Shown piece by piece: positions 11,366 to 24,367 of a DNA stretch of 60,000 nt; the stretch's first letter is position 1, and each line of letters begins with the position of its first letter. The notes below the pieces were generated by a model. It was not told where the DNA came from. It did no database searches and saw only the letters and a program-made list of their open reading frames with translations. A program made the position numbers and the translations under genes. This stretch comes from Zygnema cylindricum (taxonomy: Eukaryota; Streptophyta; Zygnematophyceae; Zygnematales; Zygnemataceae): positions 374,001 to 434,000 of the forward strand of contig JBBHKE010000271.1 of NCBI GenBank assembly GCA_037447655.1, given 5' to 3'.

Positions 11366-14300
11366 TGTAAATCAGATGACACTTTGAAGTACCTTGGAAA
11401 CACTCTCAATGGCCTGTATTCTAATAAGACGGACTTCTGTGAGTGGGAATGGATCACGTGCAATCAAGATGGCCTCGTTTCGGCAATGTGAGTCATTTAT
11501 ATTTTTTTTGAGGCTGCAATGTGGCTGATTGTGGACCACCTACTTAAATAGTGTTGTTATTATTAATTTATGATTTTGGGTCAAAAAAACGCTACCTGAT
11601 GATTAACTCTAATAGCGATGGCTGGTTTACTCGATTCACCCTTTCACGACTTGTGTTTGAATCGCATTCTCTGTGTTTTGTTGTCTCGTTCTTTTGCGGT
11701 GTTTTGGTTAAAAACCTGGTGCTTTCGCGGTCACAAAATGGGTTCTTTTCTTTCTTTATTATTCTATGTATCATTTGTTTTTTTTTCTAATTTTGAGTGC
11801 TGCTTTCTCGGTCATTTTGAAAAACCTCACGATTGGAAAGTTTGATGGCTGGGAGGGATCTTCAGCCTTGCTAGTGGACTTGTCAGTGTATCAAGAGTTC
11901 TTCTTCCGGACATATTTGAGAACCTTACAACACTTCGAGTTTTGTAAGCCTTACCAGTCTCAAGTCTCAACTCTTTGAGAAACGAAGGAATGGTCGCACA
12001 ATTTTTCGTCAGGAAGCTTTCGCTTGCAATATACATAACTGCAAATGGGTGGTAATCTACTATGGTGTACTAAATTGTTGTGGGTTTTTTGGTTGGCATT
12101 GCAGAAACATGAGCAGGAATTATTTTGTTGACAATCTTCCAACCAGTATACAAACACTCTCCTCTCTTAAAATCATGTAAGTGTTAGTATTCATCTTATT
12201 ATTCAGGAATTGTCTCTATCTGTTTTGGTCAGAAAACTTTAGGAGGTGGCTTTGAAATGCTGTTTGTGAACTTAGCGTCCACTTTCACTGTCCATCTGTC
12301 TGTCTGAGTTCAAGTTTCCACTGTTTACCTGTTGAATGTCAATAATTTAAGGTTGATTACATTCATGTATCAGAAGCTAAGTTTCTGATTGTGAGGAAAC
12401 CTTTCCTGAGGGAGTTTCAGAAGCACCGGATATTGGAATCTTTGATGAGGTTCATACTAGGCAAATTGGTCGTTGATGAATCTGCTATGGACATTGTGAA
12501 CAGAAAGGTTTTTAGTAAAAACTCTCTAGGAATCTTGGCCTTTTGTTTATGATTAATGGTGCAGTAATGAGTAAGACACGCTTGCCCACTTCAGTTAAAG
12601 GTTATTTATTATAAATTAAAGAAGAATAGAGTAGGTGCTGAACCCACTCATTATGAAATAGAAGTTGAGTTGTAGCCTGCAGTTTCATGTCTGACCAGTT
12701 GAGAACTCTTAGCAACCTATATTTTTAACTATTGGGATAAGGTATTCAATGGAAAATTAAACTGAACTGAATGCTTTTGGGTATGAAAGGTAGACCTCAG
12801 CTTTTTGCTGGGTGCTGCTATACTCCTCATGCAGTGACCTGAGCTATAATAATTTCTCCGGCTCAATACCAGACGTGTTTCAGAAGTTGACAAATTTGGA
12901 GCACCTGTGAGTATTGGTTTTTCTCTCCCTTTTTACTGTTGTTGAAGGTATGGTGCGCTTGTGAGCAAGTTTTACATGTCGCTTCTCTTTCAAATGGACA
13001 ATGCCCACATCTCTGACTTTGCATTCAAAAATGCTTTGGATGAGTTATAATTATGTGCCGAAGTTGGAGGTGAAAAGGTGTAATCTGTATCGCAGCTGTC
13101 ATTTACAGGGTTGAGTTATTGTTTTGACGAATGTACTACAGAGTTTGGACTTCTATTTGTCTAGAGATTGAATTTCTGCTTTTTCTCAGCTGTACTCTGC
13201 CTCTTTTCGCAATATTCAGGACACCGCCCATTGCCATTAGAGTTAGTGAATTATTAGCGTTAAAACTTTATTAGAGTTGACTACACTAGATCTTTTATCA
13301 GGTGGCTCATCATGGGCCTCTTGACTAATGGCGTTATTAACACGAGTTAATGATTTTGGGCCGGAAAACACTCACTCGAATTAGAGTGATTAACTCTACT
13401 AGCGATGGGCAGTGTATCTTCTGTTCTTTTACATGTCTCAGCAAGGTACACTATGTACCATCTTAGATGTTTCTTCATTTACCGGCTAATGTGGAAGGTG
13501 GGTCCAAACTTTATCAGCCAATTATCAAACTCATAAGACTCATAAGTCAATTATCAGACTGACCTGGTTTGGCAAATTTATGTGATTCAGGGACTTAAGC
13601 AACAATCGACTACAATGTGACATTCCGGACAGCCTCGGTGCAACCAATCTGACATACTTGTAAGTTCGGAGGTCATGAACCATACAAGCTAAACAAAGGC
13701 TTCTGTTACGTTCACCTTTTTCGCTTTCTTGGTTTTGTGGATTTCAATCCTTTTCGTTTATAATCTGTGGTCTGTTTTTTTTAATCCACATCTGTTGATC
13801 TCTTGTCTATAACTTGCAATTCCGAATTTTACAAGGTTTTGGTCTTCGTATGTTCCAAAAAGAATGGGAACAACAAGTTTTGATTGACACCACTGAGAAC
13901 ATATTCATTCCCAGAACATGCGTTGCTTGGAGGGAGTAAAGTGATTGTTGAAAGCAATCAGGTTACTTTTGTGTGGGATGTAGCCTGCAGGTTTTTGTAG
14001 AGACTCAAGGAATCGTATTATTGTGCAGAATTTGAATTCATATAAAATTCAATCAGTGATCTACTGTTTATGTGTTTTCAATTTTTAATTGCTAAATGTA
14101 CACTCTAAATTTAAAAAATTGTTGTGTCCCTCTACGACCGTCCGTCTTCGTCTCCTTCCCTTCTCTTCTCTGCTCTCCTCTCTCCTTTCCCCTCTTTTTC
14201 TCATTGATTTAGAATGAACTTGTATTTGTTTGTTGCCAGGAACCTGGGCAGCAACAGCCTAACTTGGTTACCTGCCAGCCTTGGAAATTTAAACAAACTT

Positions 14301-17300
14301 AAAACGTTGTAAGTTTTTTAGTTGGCTATGAAATCTTGTTCCTTTTGGTCAGCTAAAAATTGTCTTGACGCAGTTGGTTTCTTCGAAATGGTGGTTAGAG
14401 TGAGAAAAGGACTAGGAGACAAGGTTAAATGAAGAAACAGGTTTTTAAGGTGATCTGGGAGTGAAAGCTAGTGAGCTAGATGGACATGGTTCTTGTTGTG
14501 GCCTTCTGTCTTACCGTAGGTTTTTGGGCTTTGGTCAGATAATTTTTGGGTATGTTGCCATCTTTGCAAAGTTTAGCAATTGAAAGTCACTCGTTGTCAG
14601 GAGTTTTGAAGAATCTTTATGTATCTCTGATCCCACTGGCTGTGCAAGGCATGCAGGAGGTTGAAAGAGAACATACAAATTTTAATGCGGGTGGTTTGAT
14701 AAAAAACATACAACAGATTGTATTGCCGCAGGGATTTTTTGGGTGTGTACATTATTATGTTACATTATCTATGATTCAAAATGAAATGTGAAGCATTTGT
14801 AACAACGTCGTTTGTTTTGATTTTTGCAGGATCCTTGCGAATAATCTATTCTCCTCGTTGCGTGTAAGCTTCATGAATCTGTCGCAGTTAGAGTTTTTGT
14901 GAGCTCTCTCTCTCGCGTCCCTGCTTGATCCTTATTGATGGTTGGAGGACATCCACTGCACAGTATTGATAGAAGTTGGTGTTCAGCAACCACACCGTCC
15001 ATCGCTATTAGAGTTAGTGAATTATTAGCGTGTACATTTTATTACACTGAATTGTGTTTGGCAACGTGGCTCGTTGTAGACCACTTAACTAAATAGTGTT
15101 ATTAACACTTTTTTATGTTTTCGGTTTAATAAAACACTGCTTGAACTTCGAGTGGTTAGCTCTAATAGCGACGGAAAGTGTAGTTAAGTCGTTTTAAAAC
15201 ATTAAGTTTCAATAGCAGTTTATCACTGTTTTGTTTTGATTATTATTTTTAATTAATATTCTAATAGATATTTTAATGGTGGTGTTAAATGTTGCATAAT
15301 GCAGGTGTATACTAAAGAGCAGCTTTCATTTACAAATGTACATATCCTGTTCATGAAATAAACTGTGTGAAATGTGGATCGATACATCTGGTTAAAACTA
15401 ATTGACATGTAATCATGAATAGAAAACATTTGAGGCATGTTTCATTATATATGCTTGAAGAGTATAATCACTTCTGAAACTTATGTCTGGTGGAACACGT
15501 AAAGTATCCGAGAGACCCGAGAATAAAGCTGCTAGCACTCAATGGTTGAGAGTTTTGTTCTTCTATTTTTACAACCAATTTTTTTTGACAAGGCCGCATG
15601 AGACGGTGCATTTAGAGCCGTCTGAAACAGCTCCAACACCAGATGATCAGTCTTATCGGAACTTGCTGGAAGCGAACAACATTTTGTCTTAAAACTTGTG
15701 TTGTGGGACTCTGAATGTGGTTACAGAGACCTCAGTGGGAATAAGTTTGGGTCTTTCACGCCACCGGGAAACTGCAACTCCACCCGGAAACTGCACTCGT
15801 GAGTCTGCCCTATGTGACTACTGTCGCAATTTAATGCATTGGAAAACTGAATCATAGGCAAGGAGACTGTTATTGTGAAGGTTTTCTGCCTTGTCATTCA
15901 TTGACTGGTTACGTTGAAGTTTTACATTTTGAAAGATTACTGCAATTATAGTGATCAATACTGGTTTCAGAAAACCAGAATCTGCGGCCATTTTATTTTG
16001 CAGTGGAGCTTTATTATTAGTATGAAGACACTAGCTATTCAAGAAAATTTACACGTCGATTCATATTTGACTTTCCGTCCTTCCATGCAATTCTTTCTTG
16101 TACTTTTTAGATTAGAAACGATGTGCCAATTTTGATTTTGAATGGACGAAATCTACAGGGGCAGTGGATGAGATGAATGGGCTCAGAGGGACTCTCAGCT
16201 GCTTGCTTATTGGTCAAATGAATGGATGAGTTTCCAACTTATGCTGATCTCCCTTCGTCGTTTTCCAATGTTTTGACCTCAGAGATGATGCTCGTATGGT
16301 CCTCCCCGACTTCATCAAAGATTGTATGAATGACTTTCCCGACCTTACCTTCTTGTAAGGACACAACTGCAAACAGTCAAAACAGGTCTTTGCTGATTGT
16401 TTTTTGTTTTTTTTTTTCTATTCCGAATTCTTAAGCAGATGTCAGCAGTCATATTACGTTCTCTTGTTGTGACAGTGGATGCCTGTGATTTCTCTTCTTT
16501 TTATTAAACTCCTAGTCGTTGCGAGCCAGTGGGATAACTTGTATTTTTTCTGCCTTGTTTTAAGACAAGCTTCTTAGATTTGACTCATGTTGGGGAGGGA
16601 GCACGACAACTCACCACAGGGTTTTTGAGGGTTTTTCCGATGAAAGTCAGATGTGGTTTTGCAGTTTGAGAGTCAAAGTGGTTCATTGATGGCAGCCTCG
16701 CAGTGCTGTTTTTCCTGTCCGACCTGACCGATCGCGTGTCTTCATTTTCTGCTTTTGCCACGAATGACGCAGGAGCCTAAAGGACAATTTCATTTCAGAC
16801 GCGTTGAATTTTTCTCAATGTTCTCCTTGCCACTTTTCAAATAACATGACGCTGTGAGTAACCTTCTCTCTCTCTCTCTCTCTCCCTCTCCCTCTCCCTC
16901 TCCCTCTCCCTCTCCCTCTCCCTCTCNNNNNNNNNNNNNNNNNNNNNNNNNNNNNNNNNNNNNNNNNNNNNNNNNNNNNNNNNNNNNNNNNNNNNNNNNN
17001 NNNNNNNNNNNNNNNNNNNACTGTGTACGTCGTTACAAGTTTTCTTGGAGATCTCTCTCTCCTCTCCACCTCTGGTTATATGTGTTCACGAATGATTTCC
17101 AGAGGTTCTTTTGAACATTGCTGCATGTGTCAACTTGAGAAGAAGTAGGACAAGGTGTTAACTATTGCTTGTGATAAGATAGTACCAGGGAAGGTGCAAT
17201 CATATCAAAGGGTGGTAATTACTAGTTAGACCAAGCGCTTTTAACGGAAGAAGTGTCTCCCTGTCGTGAAAGATGTGACGGTTCCTCTACGTTTGTCCTT

Positions 17301-20300
17301 GAATTGTTGAGGTCGTACAAGAAAAGGACTTATGATCAATGGCTATAATGATACTTTTCATAGAAAAAAACTCCCAGATTTACGTAGAGGGTGGAACCTT
17401 TCTCACCGCTCTTATAAATTACAAATTTCATCTGCAAAAGCTGTCTTTACAAACTTCATCTGCAAAAGCTGTCAAGGGTTTGCACATCAATTTAAGCAAC
17501 ACGGCATATCCTTCTCCTCCTCACCACTATAACCTCTGCCATCTGTACAGGGATGTGAGCAACAACTTTATTGGTTCTGTGAATTTTCCTGGAAATTATT
17601 CTGGTCGGCCCAATAAATTGTAAGCGCAGGAACTTCTCAAAGAGTTTGTCATAGCTTTTGATTAATTGTGAATGCGCTCTTTGTTTTTTGAGAGGATTTG
17701 TAGAACTTCTTTGAACTCTAGTTTGCTCATGGTCTTTAGAAATCCCCTTTCTTTTTTTTAAATGGTTTCTCATGGTTTCTTTAATTGCACACTTGATGGG
17801 TAAGCATTGAAATATGTTCGGAAGTAATGATTATGTAGTCTCTGACTGTTTTTGAATGAGGCATTTTTTCTTTGTCACAATGTTTAGAAGAATTGGTATT
17901 CCTTTTCCAAGCGATGAAATGCATAAGGTGTTTGCATTGGACTTTCTCTTGTGGTCATTCATAATTTTTTCTAAGGGAGTTGTTGACAATGTCGACAAGA
18001 GTACATCCATTTACATTTCTCAAATAAAGTGACTTGGAAACATACATGAACCATTGTTTTTCAACTTTTCTAAAGACAGAAACCATGTCAATGTTTCAGT
18101 CAGCTTCGTGTTTTTGTTGCAGAAAATCGCTGGCCGGCATTTTCTTGTCTTGAAGTCTTTCCTTTCAGTTTCTTCGTCTTTAGGTGGTCCATGGAAGGGT
18201 CGCTGATTGCCAGGAAGAATCTGCCCAACGATTGATTAATTAGTCAATTAGAATTGGCCCAGTTAGTTTTGGGTTTCTTTTATGTTAGTGGATTGAATCA
18301 TTTATTTTTGATTCATTTTTCAAATAGTCGGTCTTTTCCGAGTTGTAAATCAATGAGTGACCGAGGGGGATGCAGGATTATGAGCAACAATGAGTTAAGA
18401 GGCACAATGAAGCAGCCTTGGTGGACGTATTCCTCACTCACAAAACTGTAAGTTTGTGCTCACATGACAACCCAACTGCTATTTCCTATTGCGCAGTTGT
18501 CATGTGTAATAGAAGCGAAAATAGGGAGTCATAGAGTCGTCTAAAAAATCCTAGAAAAAAAGTCATACAGTCGTCTTAGTGTTGTTGAGCATTTGTCAAA
18601 AGTGGTGCCAAACTACAGCAATGGAAAGATTGTCTGGGTGCTGGGAAACCTTTGCGAAGCTGGTATACTTCTATTTCTCACTGACCTCCAAGTGACAAAA
18701 CATTCATATGTTTGTCCATCTTTTTGACTTAAGGATGTTCCATTGATGCTGAATGAATACGCTGTTTTTACACGATTTGTAATCGATAAGCTGTTTGTTA
18801 ATTTTGTGTGAAAAGAGAACAGCTCCAGAAATTGTAGAAATTTTCTTTTCAGATATTTTCTGATGTTGCTGGTGTCACATGCACGAAATAGCCTAAAGAC
18901 GAGGCCGGTCTTGAACTTTGCCTTTGATTTTCATGTACTGCCTTTCTTATCTTTGTCACATTTTGTCTCTCTGGTGCTCGTGGGCACAGTGATCTCTCAA
19001 GTAACAAACTCGTTGGCGTAATTGTAAGTTCACGAATTTGCTTTAGTGGTTTCCTTTTTACTTTGGAGTGTATGGTTGTTGCACTGCAGTTGTAAGTAAA
19101 AACAAGTACTAGCGATTACTAGGTTACTAGGAAAAATTACTAGGTTTTTCTAGCGATGAAAACTTGGCCTGACTTTGGCCTAAGCTCAATCGATAGTGGA
19201 ACTTTTTGGTTCATCCGCTCATTTCTGGGAATAACGTTGGAAAACACTTTTTTTTGTTGTTTTAAATATGGATGCAGCCCAACTTCACTTCGAATTTGAC
19301 ATCGCTTAATCTTGCCGACAACTTTTTTCATAGCGGTCTTCCGACTAGCTTCAATACTACACCATTTGTTTACTTGTGAGTCATGGGAGAACTCTGTCTT
19401 TAGGAGGGCGATGAAGGATTGCAGAAGTAGAATGCATTATAATGCCGAGGCAAAACAATTTCAATAGACTGCACAGAGGAAGGACAGTAGTCGACAGGGA
19501 TGAGTTTTTATTCTTGGTTTTATTTTCCTACAGAATCATAAGCTTGTTTATCAAGGCATGGATGTGGATGTTAACAGTCTTCGAATAATCAGGAGGTGTT
19601 TTCAAATGAATGCTTAATTCTGCCTCGATAGCTATTTGTACCTTTTGAGACACACTCTGTTTTCATTCTGTTCAGGTTCTTTTGTTATGAAGATTTTTCA
19701 GAGCCCCTGACTGATTGACTTTTCTGTACGCTATGGGGTTTTCAGGAACCTTTCTAATATTAGTTTACTTCAAGGGACGATTTTTCCATCTATGCGAAAC
19801 AATCCTGTGACAGCGTATTGTTCGTTGTAAGTTTTCCTAACCATATGCTTCTAAGTATAAAGAGTCCGGAGAACGAGTGGCACTAGTTGAATGGGAAATT
19901 GGAGTTTGGAGGTTTGACTATGTACATGATTGGGAAATAAAGACATGTCATGGGCTTTCAACATTCATAGATTCCCTCCGTTTTCTGCTTTACTTGATGG
20001 GAATTTATTGGAGTAATCTCACATGGAAACATGTCAGGTCTCCACTTAAACTTGACCATCAATATGCTCTCGGGTCTGTCGATGTAGAATCACAATTATG
20101 AATTATGAATTATGGAATTATGATAAGCTCCATTTGTAACTTCAGACACAACATTGTAATTTGACAGTAGTATTTTTGCTGCTAAGGTCCTTGTGGGATA
20201 GTTGAATCAGCAAGTTTAGAAAAACTTTTTTCTGATTTTGGACTTATCTTTTCCGCCAGTTACTTTTCTTTGATTGTTTTTGTTGTTCTACACTTAAGCT

Positions 20301-23300
20301 TTGAAATTAGAATGGCTGGCTTTATTGATTTTTTTTTTTGGTTATGGTGAATTGCAGATATAAATTCACAAACGTCACAGGATGTAAAGGTATTTTTGCC
20401 CCAATTTCTTCATTGTTTTGGCCCTTTCTCTTTGAGGATCATCCTTTTATTATGCTTTTGAATTTTCCCCCTCGCATGTGGATGTTGTAGTGTGGCATAT
20501 GTAAACTGAAATTTTGCTTATCAAGAGGAAACTTAATTGCTGCATTTTTTTCTTTATTTTTCCTGGCGAAATTCTACCATTAGTTTGTACCTCTTTTTAA
20601 CGTTCCATTACTTTGCTCTCCTTTTTATCGTTTAACTTCACCCTCTCCATCCTCCCACTCTCGCTCTGTCTCTCCTTCCGTATTTCTGCCTCGATCATTA
20701 TAACATACTAGGTATTGCTTGGAGAAATCGATTCTTGAAATTGCATCTTACCTTTTTTTTGTAAACAGTCAAAGCTGGCAATAAAATTTAACCGTGATGA
20801 TCTTGTTTGTTCAACTTTGTGATGCAGAAACTAGCCCTCCTCCTCCTACTCCTACTCCTACTCCTCCTCCTACTCCTCCTACTCCTCCTACTCCTCCTAC
20901 TCCTCCTCCTCCTACTCTTCCTACATTCGAACCCATGCCTTGGCCAGTTACGGACCCCCCTGCTGATTCTAAAGGTATAGAGAGTCCACTCTAATATTGT
21001 TATCAACGGCCATGATGTGTCTATGTTGAATACAACTTTGTATGCATTCTCGTTCACTCCTCAATAAGTAGCTTTAGCGAAAAAGTGGAATACCCTAATT
21101 GGAAGGAAAAGGTGTGGCAACATTCGCATAGGGTGTGTCAGTTGGATAACTATTTGGGAGGTTGAGTCCAGGTCCGGGTCTTTTGCCAAAGATTAAACGG
21201 TGGTTTTGACATTTTTTGTTTTGGGGTTTGTCCGGATTTCACAGGCAGTAGTTCTATGGAAACCTGGCTGGTCATTCTTATCGTGGCAGTTTGTACGGCT
21301 TTTGTGGTCTGTGCGGTTGTCTTTTCATGGCTGATTAACAAATTTAGAGAGGATGGGAAAACAGCGCCATTGCCATTGAGCACACAAGAGGAAGGTATAT
21401 CTATTGAACTTTGTTGGTCCTTGCTCAGGGATAGGCCCACTGAAAATGTAGCGATTTTGAAAGTAAGGTATACGGAGTGTGTGAATAATCCTTCAAAAAA
21501 ATTATTTTCTGTTTCTCCTTTTCGAGTCTTAGAATGTTGAGACCATGAGCTGACAGAGGACATAGAGCAGAGTTGTTTATCCATCCGAATGTTGGGGGAT
21601 TCAATTCACAAGAAAGGACGAAGACTGAAGGTTTTCACTAGGTACTCTTTCTAGATACTGACTTAGACTTCGTCTTTCCCCTCTTGTATGATATCAGGGA
21701 AGCCAGTCTCCCTCCACACTCCTAGGACGACTGTTCGAGTGAACATGAACCACTTCCAGATCATTCCATTTTCTGAGATTGAAACCGCCACAGAAAGTTT
21801 TAGTGAGTCGCTAAAGATTGGAGAGGGAGGTTATGGGACGGTCTATAAAGGAGTACGACCGGATGGAGAACTCTGGGCCATTAAGAGGGCGAAACGTGTT
21901 TCTCGAGTTCCTCGAAAAGATTTTGAGGACGAGGTGTGCAATAGTATTAACGGTCATTATTTTACTTTCATCAAATGTTTGGCATTCCCAGTCGTTTGAG
22001 AGTTAACTTAGGTCACACAGTTGGTTTTGAGACTTACCTGCATATTTTCGGATGCTAATTAATAATTCTAGTAGAAAAGAGGACACTGCAAGGAATTTAA
22101 TCAAGCAAATTATGTGATATTCAAAGATCAGATTCTCGAAGATTTTGATTGTTGGAAGTCTCTGTGACCCTCCTGAGCCTACATGTAAACATGATTCTCA
22201 GAATTCAAATTAGGAACCAAGAAGCCGGAGGTTTTTTTTTAAACAACTGTTTAATTACGTATCTCTGATAGAAAGGAGGGTTTGTATGCGGCGGAGATTG
22301 CAGATAAGCATTATTTCGGCAATGAGTCATCGCAATTTGGTGAAACTTATTGGATGTTGTGAAGAGAATAATGAAGAAATTCTTGTGTATGAGTACATGT
22401 CGAATGGAAATCTACGGGAACATTTGCGTCCAAGATTTGGTAAGAGTTCCTTCAGTATTCATTCATAGCTAACTGTAAATAGGAAGATTGCAGTCAAGTA
22501 TTCTTTTACTTTTTTTTTTTTTTTTGGCGCTGTCTTGATACATTCCCTTGTTAATAATAAAGTTCTGAAAGACAGTTCTGACAGAGTTGTTTTGCCATCG
22601 ACCCTTCAGCAAATGCGCCATCAATAGCAACATGCCATTCATACAATTTTGCCGAAGACAAAAAACAGGTCTTTCTGACTGAAGTACTCATGCCCAGTTT
22701 GGTACTGTAACTGGTTTATGAGGAGCCTAGCATTAAAATACTAGTATTTTTTATTTTTTTTAAGGAAATCAATGTCATTTCTGTAACTCTCTGAATGGTC
22801 AACGGAGGCTCCTTGCAGGTGGCCGTTCCATAAGCGTTTTGACATTTGACCAGAGGTTGAAAATTGCCCTTGGGGCAGCCCAAGGGATCCAGTATCTCCA
22901 CAGCTTTGCCTCTCCCGCCATCATTCACCGCGATATCAAGACATCAAACATTCTCCTCGACGACGACAAAAATGTAAGGAATTTTTCAGGAATTGGATTC
23001 CGATGCTTGAAATTTTTGACTTGAATGTTTTAAGTTCGTTGTAGGATGTTTTGAACTCATGACAGTATCTCCTCAACGTCTAGGAGGACTCTAGACAAAG
23101 CTGCGATCCTCGGTATTTGTTTGCTATTTTTGTGGATTTGGGCGTTACTTTATATGAAGTGTCTGTAATGAAACAAGTTCATTCTGTCGATTTCGGATGG
23201 TTTCAGGCAAAGTTAGCGGATTTTGGGCTTCTCAAGCCGCATGCAAGTGTGGGAGTGGCCGTGAGTACGGCAGTGGCCGGTACCGTTGGCTATGTCGACC

Positions 23301-24367
23301 CTGAGTACTACGAAAATAACCGAGTCACCACAAAAAGCGATGTTTACAGGTGGGGCTTCACTCCATTTTCACTTTTCGACTCCATTTCCTGATGTAATTC
23401 CACACTTAAGATGTTGATATGGGTTGCCTGGGTTGGGTTGTATGGATGATTTTCAATGGGTTTCTTCACTGGTTCCAGTTTAAGACAAAAGTTTTTGAAG
23501 ACTTTTCCTGCATTTAGTATCACGTCCCATGTTCTTTCACACTTGTACGCGAGCCTGTAGGCCTCAACCGGTGCTTACTGCCTTGTTATGCAGCTTTGGA
23601 GTTGTCCTTTTGGAATTGATTACGGGGAAACCGCCAGTAGGCAATGGCATGAGAGAGGAAATTGCGGAGGATACCTCTGGTTCCAGACATCGCAGCTCTA
23701 CGTCCCACATTGCTCAATGGGTGAGTCACCGCTTGCCTAAAGGGGATCCTCTCACGCCAGTCTCTAATTTTAAATTCAAAATACTTCAAACCGACGAGTC
23801 TCTTAGAAGTATGGGCAATGATAATCTGGACGCATAACATTTGTAGTCCTGTTTGCAGCAGAATTATTTCTATGTATGTTTGACGTTAGTCTTCAAGCAC
23901 TGGCGTGGTTTGTCGGTGAGTTGTGAATGGGACTGTGAATGGCCATAAGGGCGAGAAGAGTGTTGTTTGGAAGTCTCTCTGTATTGGATCGGCTTTTATA
24001 TTTCTGGATACCATTCATTGTCCACTTACACCCTCGATATCTTTCTCCACAGGCCCTTCCTAAGATCATAGAGGGAAAAGCACCAGATATAGCGGATCCA
24101 TCCATGGAGGGTGACTTCAATCCTGAAAAATTACAATCCATGGCAAATGTCGCGGCAATGTGCCTTCACCGTCACGGTCGCTATCGTCCAGAAATGGACG
24201 AAGTATGTATCCGATTGGGAGACATTCAGCTTGAAACCTCCTCCTCCATGTCAGCGCAAGATTTGGAATGGTTAGGTGTTAATAGCGTTTCTTCTCGTTC
24301 TTTTCATTCGTTCCGTTCGGCCGGGGAGTTGTCGTTACCTATGTCAGAAACGTTTATTGGAAGGTAG
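11366..24367 (+). CDS. LRR receptor-like protein kinase
   Basis: A single-pass plasma-membrane receptor Ser/Thr kinase. The extracellular LRRs would sense a ligand or partner receptor and the cytoplasmic kinase would signal. Exons by splice sites and phase: 11366-11487, 11875-11943, 12105-12176, 12835-12906, 13591-13659, 14240-14308, 14830-14898, 15727-15798, 16283-16354, 16773-16853, 17551-17619, 18376-18447, 18990-19023, 19278-19375, 19746-19826, 20358-20389, 20828-20974, 21245-21394, 21698-21933, 22304-22439, 22819-22973, 23207-23349, 23594-23720, 24053-24367. They join in frame to 853 codons plus stop, every junction being GT-AG. The kinase resembles plant LRR-RLKs of the LRR-VIII/HPCA1-like type. 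The N-terminus (signal peptide) is not settled. An assembly gap lies in the intron after 16853. The ligand is unknown. Confidence 0.88.
11510..11625. mobile_element. Truncated CACNG MITE in intron
   Basis: The interior (GTGGACCAC.TA.TTAAATAGTGTT) and right end (TTAACTCTAATAGCGATGG) match the copies at 13222 and 14993. The left terminus and the last few bases of the right terminus are missing. It sits in the intron between exons ending 11487 and starting 11875. Confidence 0.6.
13222..13414. mobile_element. CACNG MITE in intron
   Basis: The ends CACCGCCCATTGCCATTAG and CTACTAGCGATGGGCAGTG are imperfect inverted repeats of about 19-25 bases. TA follows on the right, GA is on the left. The element is 193 bases. 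It lies in the intron between exons ending 12906 and starting 13591 and has no coding capacity. Confidence 0.7.
14993..15180. mobile_element. CACNG MITE in intron
   Basis: The ends CACCGTCCATCGCTATTAG and CTAATAGCGACGGAAAGTG are inverted repeats, with TA after the right end. It is 188 bases and about as diverged from the 13222 copy as expected for an old family. It lies in the intron between exons ending 14898 and starting 15727. Confidence 0.7.
16862..17019. repeat. (CT)n / (CCCTCT)n tract with assembly gap
   Basis: A CT microsatellite passes into CCCTCT repeats and then into 93 N (16927-17019). The gap is in an intron of the receptor kinase gene, just after the donor at 16854, so no exon need be missing. 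A short LRR exon hidden in the gap cannot be excluded. Confidence 0.97.
20358..21394 (+). other. Pro/Thr linker and membrane-spanning exons
   Basis: The short exon 20358-20389 ([10 protein letters not shown]) ends the ectodomain. Exon 20828-20974 encodes a Pro/Thr-rich linker made of repeated CCT/ACT codons, a probable extended cell-wall-proximal stalk. Exon 21245-21394 encodes the membrane helix ([20 protein letters not shown]) followed by a basic stop-transfer NKFREDGK. All three exon boundaries are phase 1. The repeat-rich linker is likely to vary in length between alleles. Confidence 0.85.
20837..20922 (+). repeat. CCT/ACT triplet repeat (coding)
   Basis: An imperfect run of CCT and ACT codons encodes the Pro/Thr linker of the receptor kinase. 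The Arg-rich ORF on the opposite strand is its shadow. Confidence 0.9.
21698..24367 (+). other. Kinase domain exons
   Basis: Exon 21698-21933 carries the glycine loop ([11 protein letters not shown]) and the ATP-binding Lys (AIKRAK). Exon 22304-22439 carries [11 protein letters not shown] and the hinge (LVYEYMSNG). Exon 22819-22973 carries the catalytic loop HRDIKTSN, so it is an RD kinase. Exon 23207-23349 carries DFG and the activation segment ending [11 protein letters not shown]. Exon 23594-23720 carries [11 protein letters not shown]. The last exon holds the C-lobe ([15 protein letters not shown]) and a Ser-rich tail. All key catalytic residues are intact, so the kinase should be active. 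Confidence 0.9.

Larger units (their letters stand above)
11366..19826 (+). other. Ectodomain: LRR N-cap and about 12 LRRs, mostly one exon each
   Basis: The first exon has the LRR N-cap pattern (TLKYLGNTL...CEWEWITC, with a Cys pair around Trp). The following exons are mostly 69 or 72 bases, each starting and ending in phase 2 and each encoding one repeat: for example [18 protein letters not shown] at 12835 and [16 protein letters not shown] at 13591. Later repeats are degenerate ([11 protein letters not shown] at 16283; Cys-containing at 16773). The repeat starting at 18990 is split by an extra phase-0 intron. Many N-glycosylation sequons (NLT, NMT, NFT, NVT) fit an extracellular domain. 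Confidence 0.85.

Noticed and set aside
16815-17114. Ser/Pro and Arg/Gly/Glu repeat ORFs over the CT tract
   Set aside because: Artefact of CT/CCCTCT repeats and run of N; lies in an intron.
20788-21057. Arg/Ser-rich ORF on the minus strand
   Set aside because: Shadow of the CCT/ACT repeat encoding the Pro/Thr linker of the kinase gene.
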